DNA of 7,858 bases from Cyanobium sp. (lineage in GTDB: Bacteria > Cyanobacteriota > Cyanobacteriia > PCC-6307 > Cyanobiaceae), in assembly GCA_014191535.1 (NCBI GenBank), contig BJHC01000057.1:1-7858 (forward strand), read 5' to 3'. Positions 6,213-7,858 of this stretch are shown one piece after another (positions within the stretch are counted from its first letter, which is position 1; every line of letters begins with the position of its first letter). The notes beneath the pieces are model-generated. The model searched no databases, was not told where the DNA came from, and saw only the letters and a list, made by a program, of their open reading frames with translations. Both the position numbers and the translations under genes were made by a program.

Positions 6213-6830
6213 GTGCCGGACCTGTTGCCCTATCGCACGCTCGTCTGGCTCGATTACCGCCTGGCTGCCGTGTTCGCCATCGGCCTGCCGCTGGTGTTGC
6301 TGATCTGGGCCGCCATCCGCCAGGAGCGCGCCCTGCTGCGTTTGCTGGGCATCTTCTGGAAGGTGGCCAGCCTGCTGTTGATCACGGTGCTGCTGCTCAC
6401 CGACAACCGTCCGCTGGGTTATCTGCTCGCGCTGGTGGCCCAACTGCTGGTGGTGGCCAGTGTGTGGTTCTGGGTGGATCTGAACGAAGAGCTGGCGGAC
6501 CTGCCCCCCTGGCGGCCGTTGCCGTTTGCCGTGCGCAGCTGGCGTTGGGGGCTCACCACCTATGGCCTGCTTGGAGCCGCCCTCAGTGCTTCGGCCCTCG
6601 ACTGCCTGCGGGGCGGGGTGACCCGAGCCGTCTGCCGGGTGTGGCTGGAGGCGCCCGATGATCTGCACGGCGGGGCGGCCCGGGCCTTTGAGTTTGTCTT
6701 CGGTGGCCGCTGGACGGGCGCCATCGCCGCCTTTGTGGGTTATGTGGCCCTGGTGGGTTATGGCGTGGGCCTGCTGCAGTGGCTGTTGGTGCGGCTGCCC
6801 AAGCAGGGCCGTGTGGCCGGGGGCTTCTGA
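6213..6830 (+). CDS. DUF3177-family cyanobacterial membrane protein
   Basis: A 205-residue membrane protein that I match to the uncharacterised cyanobacterial DUF3177 family by its opening (PYRTLVWLDYRLAAVFAIG, residues 6-24) and the following IFWKVASLLLITVLLLT (47-63). Hydrophobic segments are seen at about 13-33, 47-63, 68-88, 112-128 and 168-192, suggesting four or five membrane passes. Between the last two lies a less hydrophobic region with CRVWLEAPDDLHGG (141-154) and FEFVFGGRWTG (159-169). The start is a GTG at 6213, chosen because it gives the family's usual N-terminus and no ATG lies nearby upstream in frame. Its stop TGA shares one base with the ATG of the next gene, so the two are probably translated as a coupled pair. 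No function is known for the family. Confidence 0.8.
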   Translation: MPDLLPYRTLVWLDYRLAAVFAIGLPLVLLIWAAIRQERALLRLLGIFWKVASLLLITVLLLTDNRPLGYLLALVAQLLVVASVWFWVDLNEELADLPPWRPLPFAVRSWRWGLTTYGLLGAALSASALDCLRGGVTRAVCRVWLEAPDDLHGGAARAFEFVFGGRWTGAIAAFVGYVALVGYGVGLLQWLLVRLPKQGRVAGGF

Positions 6831-7144
6831 TGGGGGTGGCCGCCCTGCTGGCCGACCTCGAGGCCATTAGCCGCAGCCGCAGCGATCGGGTGCTGCGGCT
6901 GACCGGCACCCTGCCCACCGAAGCCGGTGAAGCCTCAGAACCCTTTGAACTGCTGATCTTTCGCGGCTTCTCCAGCAGCGTCAGCCACCCCACCGCCTTT
7001 GACCCCGATCAGCCGGCCCTGGCGGAGTCGGCTCAGATCACGGCGGCGGAGCTGCTGCAGGGTCCGCTGAACCCCGCCCAGGAGGTGCTGCTGGCGGGGC
7101 CGGTTGCCGTGGAGGCGTTTCTGGAGCCCGGTGCCTGGCTCTAG
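6830..7144 (+). CDS. Conserved cyanobacterial protein of unknown function (104 aa, possibly DUF7734)
   Basis: A small soluble protein with no membrane segment. An N-terminal helix-like stretch (LLADLEAISRSRSDRVLRL, about 6-24) is followed by FELLIFRGFSSSVSHPTAFDPDQPAL (39-64), and near the end ITAAELLQGPLNPAQEVLL (70-88). The FRGFSSS and HPTAFDPD motifs recall a conserved family of cyanobacteria and plastids that I believe is catalogued as DUF7734, but I hold that identification loosely. The ATG at 6830 overlaps the stop of the DUF3177 gene by one base (TGATG), which fixes the start and points to translational coupling; the same frame is open for 17 more codons upstream, but those lie inside the preceding gene. 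It ends in the same CTAG as the convergent ileS gene. Function is unknown. Confidence 0.75.
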   Translation: MGVAALLADLEAISRSRSDRVLRLTGTLPTEAGEASEPFELLIFRGFSSSVSHPTAFDPDQPALAESAQITAAELLQGPLNPAQEVLLAGPVAVEAFLEPGAWL

Positions 7145-7858
7145 GTCAGCACCGCCACGCAGCGGCCGCAGAGGCTGGGGTGGGCGCTGTGCTCGCCGAT
7201 GTCGGTTTCGTAGTGCCAGCAGCGCTCACATTTCTGGCCGTCGGCCTTGGCGATCCGCACCGTGACGCCGTCTTCGCTGGTGTCCGCCAGCACGGCCGCC
7301 GGCGGGGTGCCCCCCTGCTGCAGCTGCGACACCAGGAGCCAATCCGCCAGGTTGTCGACCCCGGGGTGGGGGCTGGAGGCGAGCCAGTCGAGGGCGCTGC
7401 GCAGGGCGGCGGTGCCCTCGCCCTCGCTGAGCTCCAGCTGCACCTGGGCTTCCAGCGACGCCCCCAGGGTTCCGCTGCTGCGGCAGCTTTCCAACTGGCG
7501 GTTCACTAGCGCGCGCAGGGCGGCAATGCGCTCCATCGGCGGCTCCAGGTGGGGTTGGCGCCAGCTGTCGGGTGCGGTGGGCCAGCCGCGTTCGAACACC
7601 GAGGTTTCCGCCACCGGGTAGGGGAGGTTCTGCCAGATGTCTTCGGCCATGTGGCAAAGCACCGGCGCGATCAACCCCGCCAGCCGCTCCACCACCAGGC
7701 TGAGCACCGTCTGACAGCTGCGCCTGCGGAAGTCGGTGGCGGCGCTCACGTAGAGCCGGTCCTTGGCGATATCGAGGTAGACGTTCGACAGATCCACCAC
7801 GCAGAAGTTCTGCAGGGCCTGGAAGAAGCGGTAGAACTCGAAGCGCTCGAAGTCGCCG
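7141..7858 (-). CDS. ileS: Isoleucyl-tRNA synthetase, C-terminal part (partial)
   Basis: The last 238 residues of IleS, which charges tRNA-Ile with isoleucine in the cytoplasm; the N-terminal catalytic and editing domains lie beyond the right edge. The visible part covers most of the anticodon-binding helical domain, starting GDFERFEFYRFFQALQNFC and including the family stretch LSNVYLDIAKDRLY (about 22-35) and GLIAPVLCHMAEDIW (about 61-75), then the C-terminal zinc ribbon KCERCWHY...LCGRC with two CxxC pairs (bases 7159-7230), as in E. coli IleS. The protein ends shortly after the second pair (VAVLT), so the tail is short. The stop codon TAG on the minus strand is read from the same CTAG that supplies the stop of the small gene on the plus strand. 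Confidence 0.96.
   Translation of the reverse strand, partial: GDFERFEFYRFFQALQNFCVVDLSNVYLDIAKDRLYVSAATDFRRRSCQTVLSLVVERLAGLIAPVLCHMAEDIWQNLPYPVAETSVFERGWPTAPDSWRQPHLEPPMERIAALRALVNRQLESCRSSGTLGASLEAQVQLELSEGEGTAALRSALDWLASSPHPGVDNLADWLLVSQLQQGGTPPAAVLADTSEDGVTVRIAKADGQKCERCWHYETDIGEHSAHPSLCGRCVAVLT

Overview
This window is chromosomal DNA from a cyanobacterium, most likely a GC-rich picocyanobacterium of the Cyanobium / freshwater or coastal Synechococcus type. The evidence is the gene content: a cyanobacterial-type GlmM, an IctB protein, a TrmB that starts [11 protein letters not shown], a DUF3177 membrane protein and a TxlA-like N-terminus. The DNA is also very GC-rich, with G or C at most third codon positions. 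It is densely packed core genome. I see no insertion sequence, phage, CRISPR array or RNA gene, and no gap longer than 69 bases.

Layout, left to right. A minus-strand gene runs off the left edge (1-142, probably txlA, N-terminus only). A 77-residue hydrophobic protein of unknown function diverges from it on the plus strand (141-374), and glmM follows (432-1823). Facing glmM is a tightly packed minus-strand gene series read from right to left: a FIST-domain sensory protein (6143-4821), trmB (4813-4088), ictB (4091-2772) and a BadF/N-acetylglucosamine-kinase-like ATPase (2779-1802). The last of these overlaps the end of glmM tail to tail. Across a 69-base divergent spacer, a plus-strand pair encodes a DUF3177 membrane protein (6213-6830) and a 104-residue conserved cyanobacterial protein (6830-7144). 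The right edge holds the C-terminal part of ileS on the minus strand (7141-7858, cut by the window).

How the genes may work together. GlmM makes glucosamine-1-phosphate for UDP-GlcNAc. The BadF-like protein looks like an amino-sugar kinase, and IctB has the fold of O-antigen ligases and polymerases. Envelope or amino-sugar metabolism is therefore a plausible common theme for glmM, the kinase and ictB. TrmB (tRNA m7G46) and IleS are translation genes. The FIST protein is a probable ligand sensor with no output domain of its own.

No dramatic new system is visible. The parts most worth a second look are the unusual ATP-site loop of the kinase, the orphan FIST gene leading a housekeeping operon, the real role of IctB, and the extreme compaction: a start codon pair shared on both strands at CATG (140-143) and a stop codon pair shared on both strands at CTAG (7141-7144).
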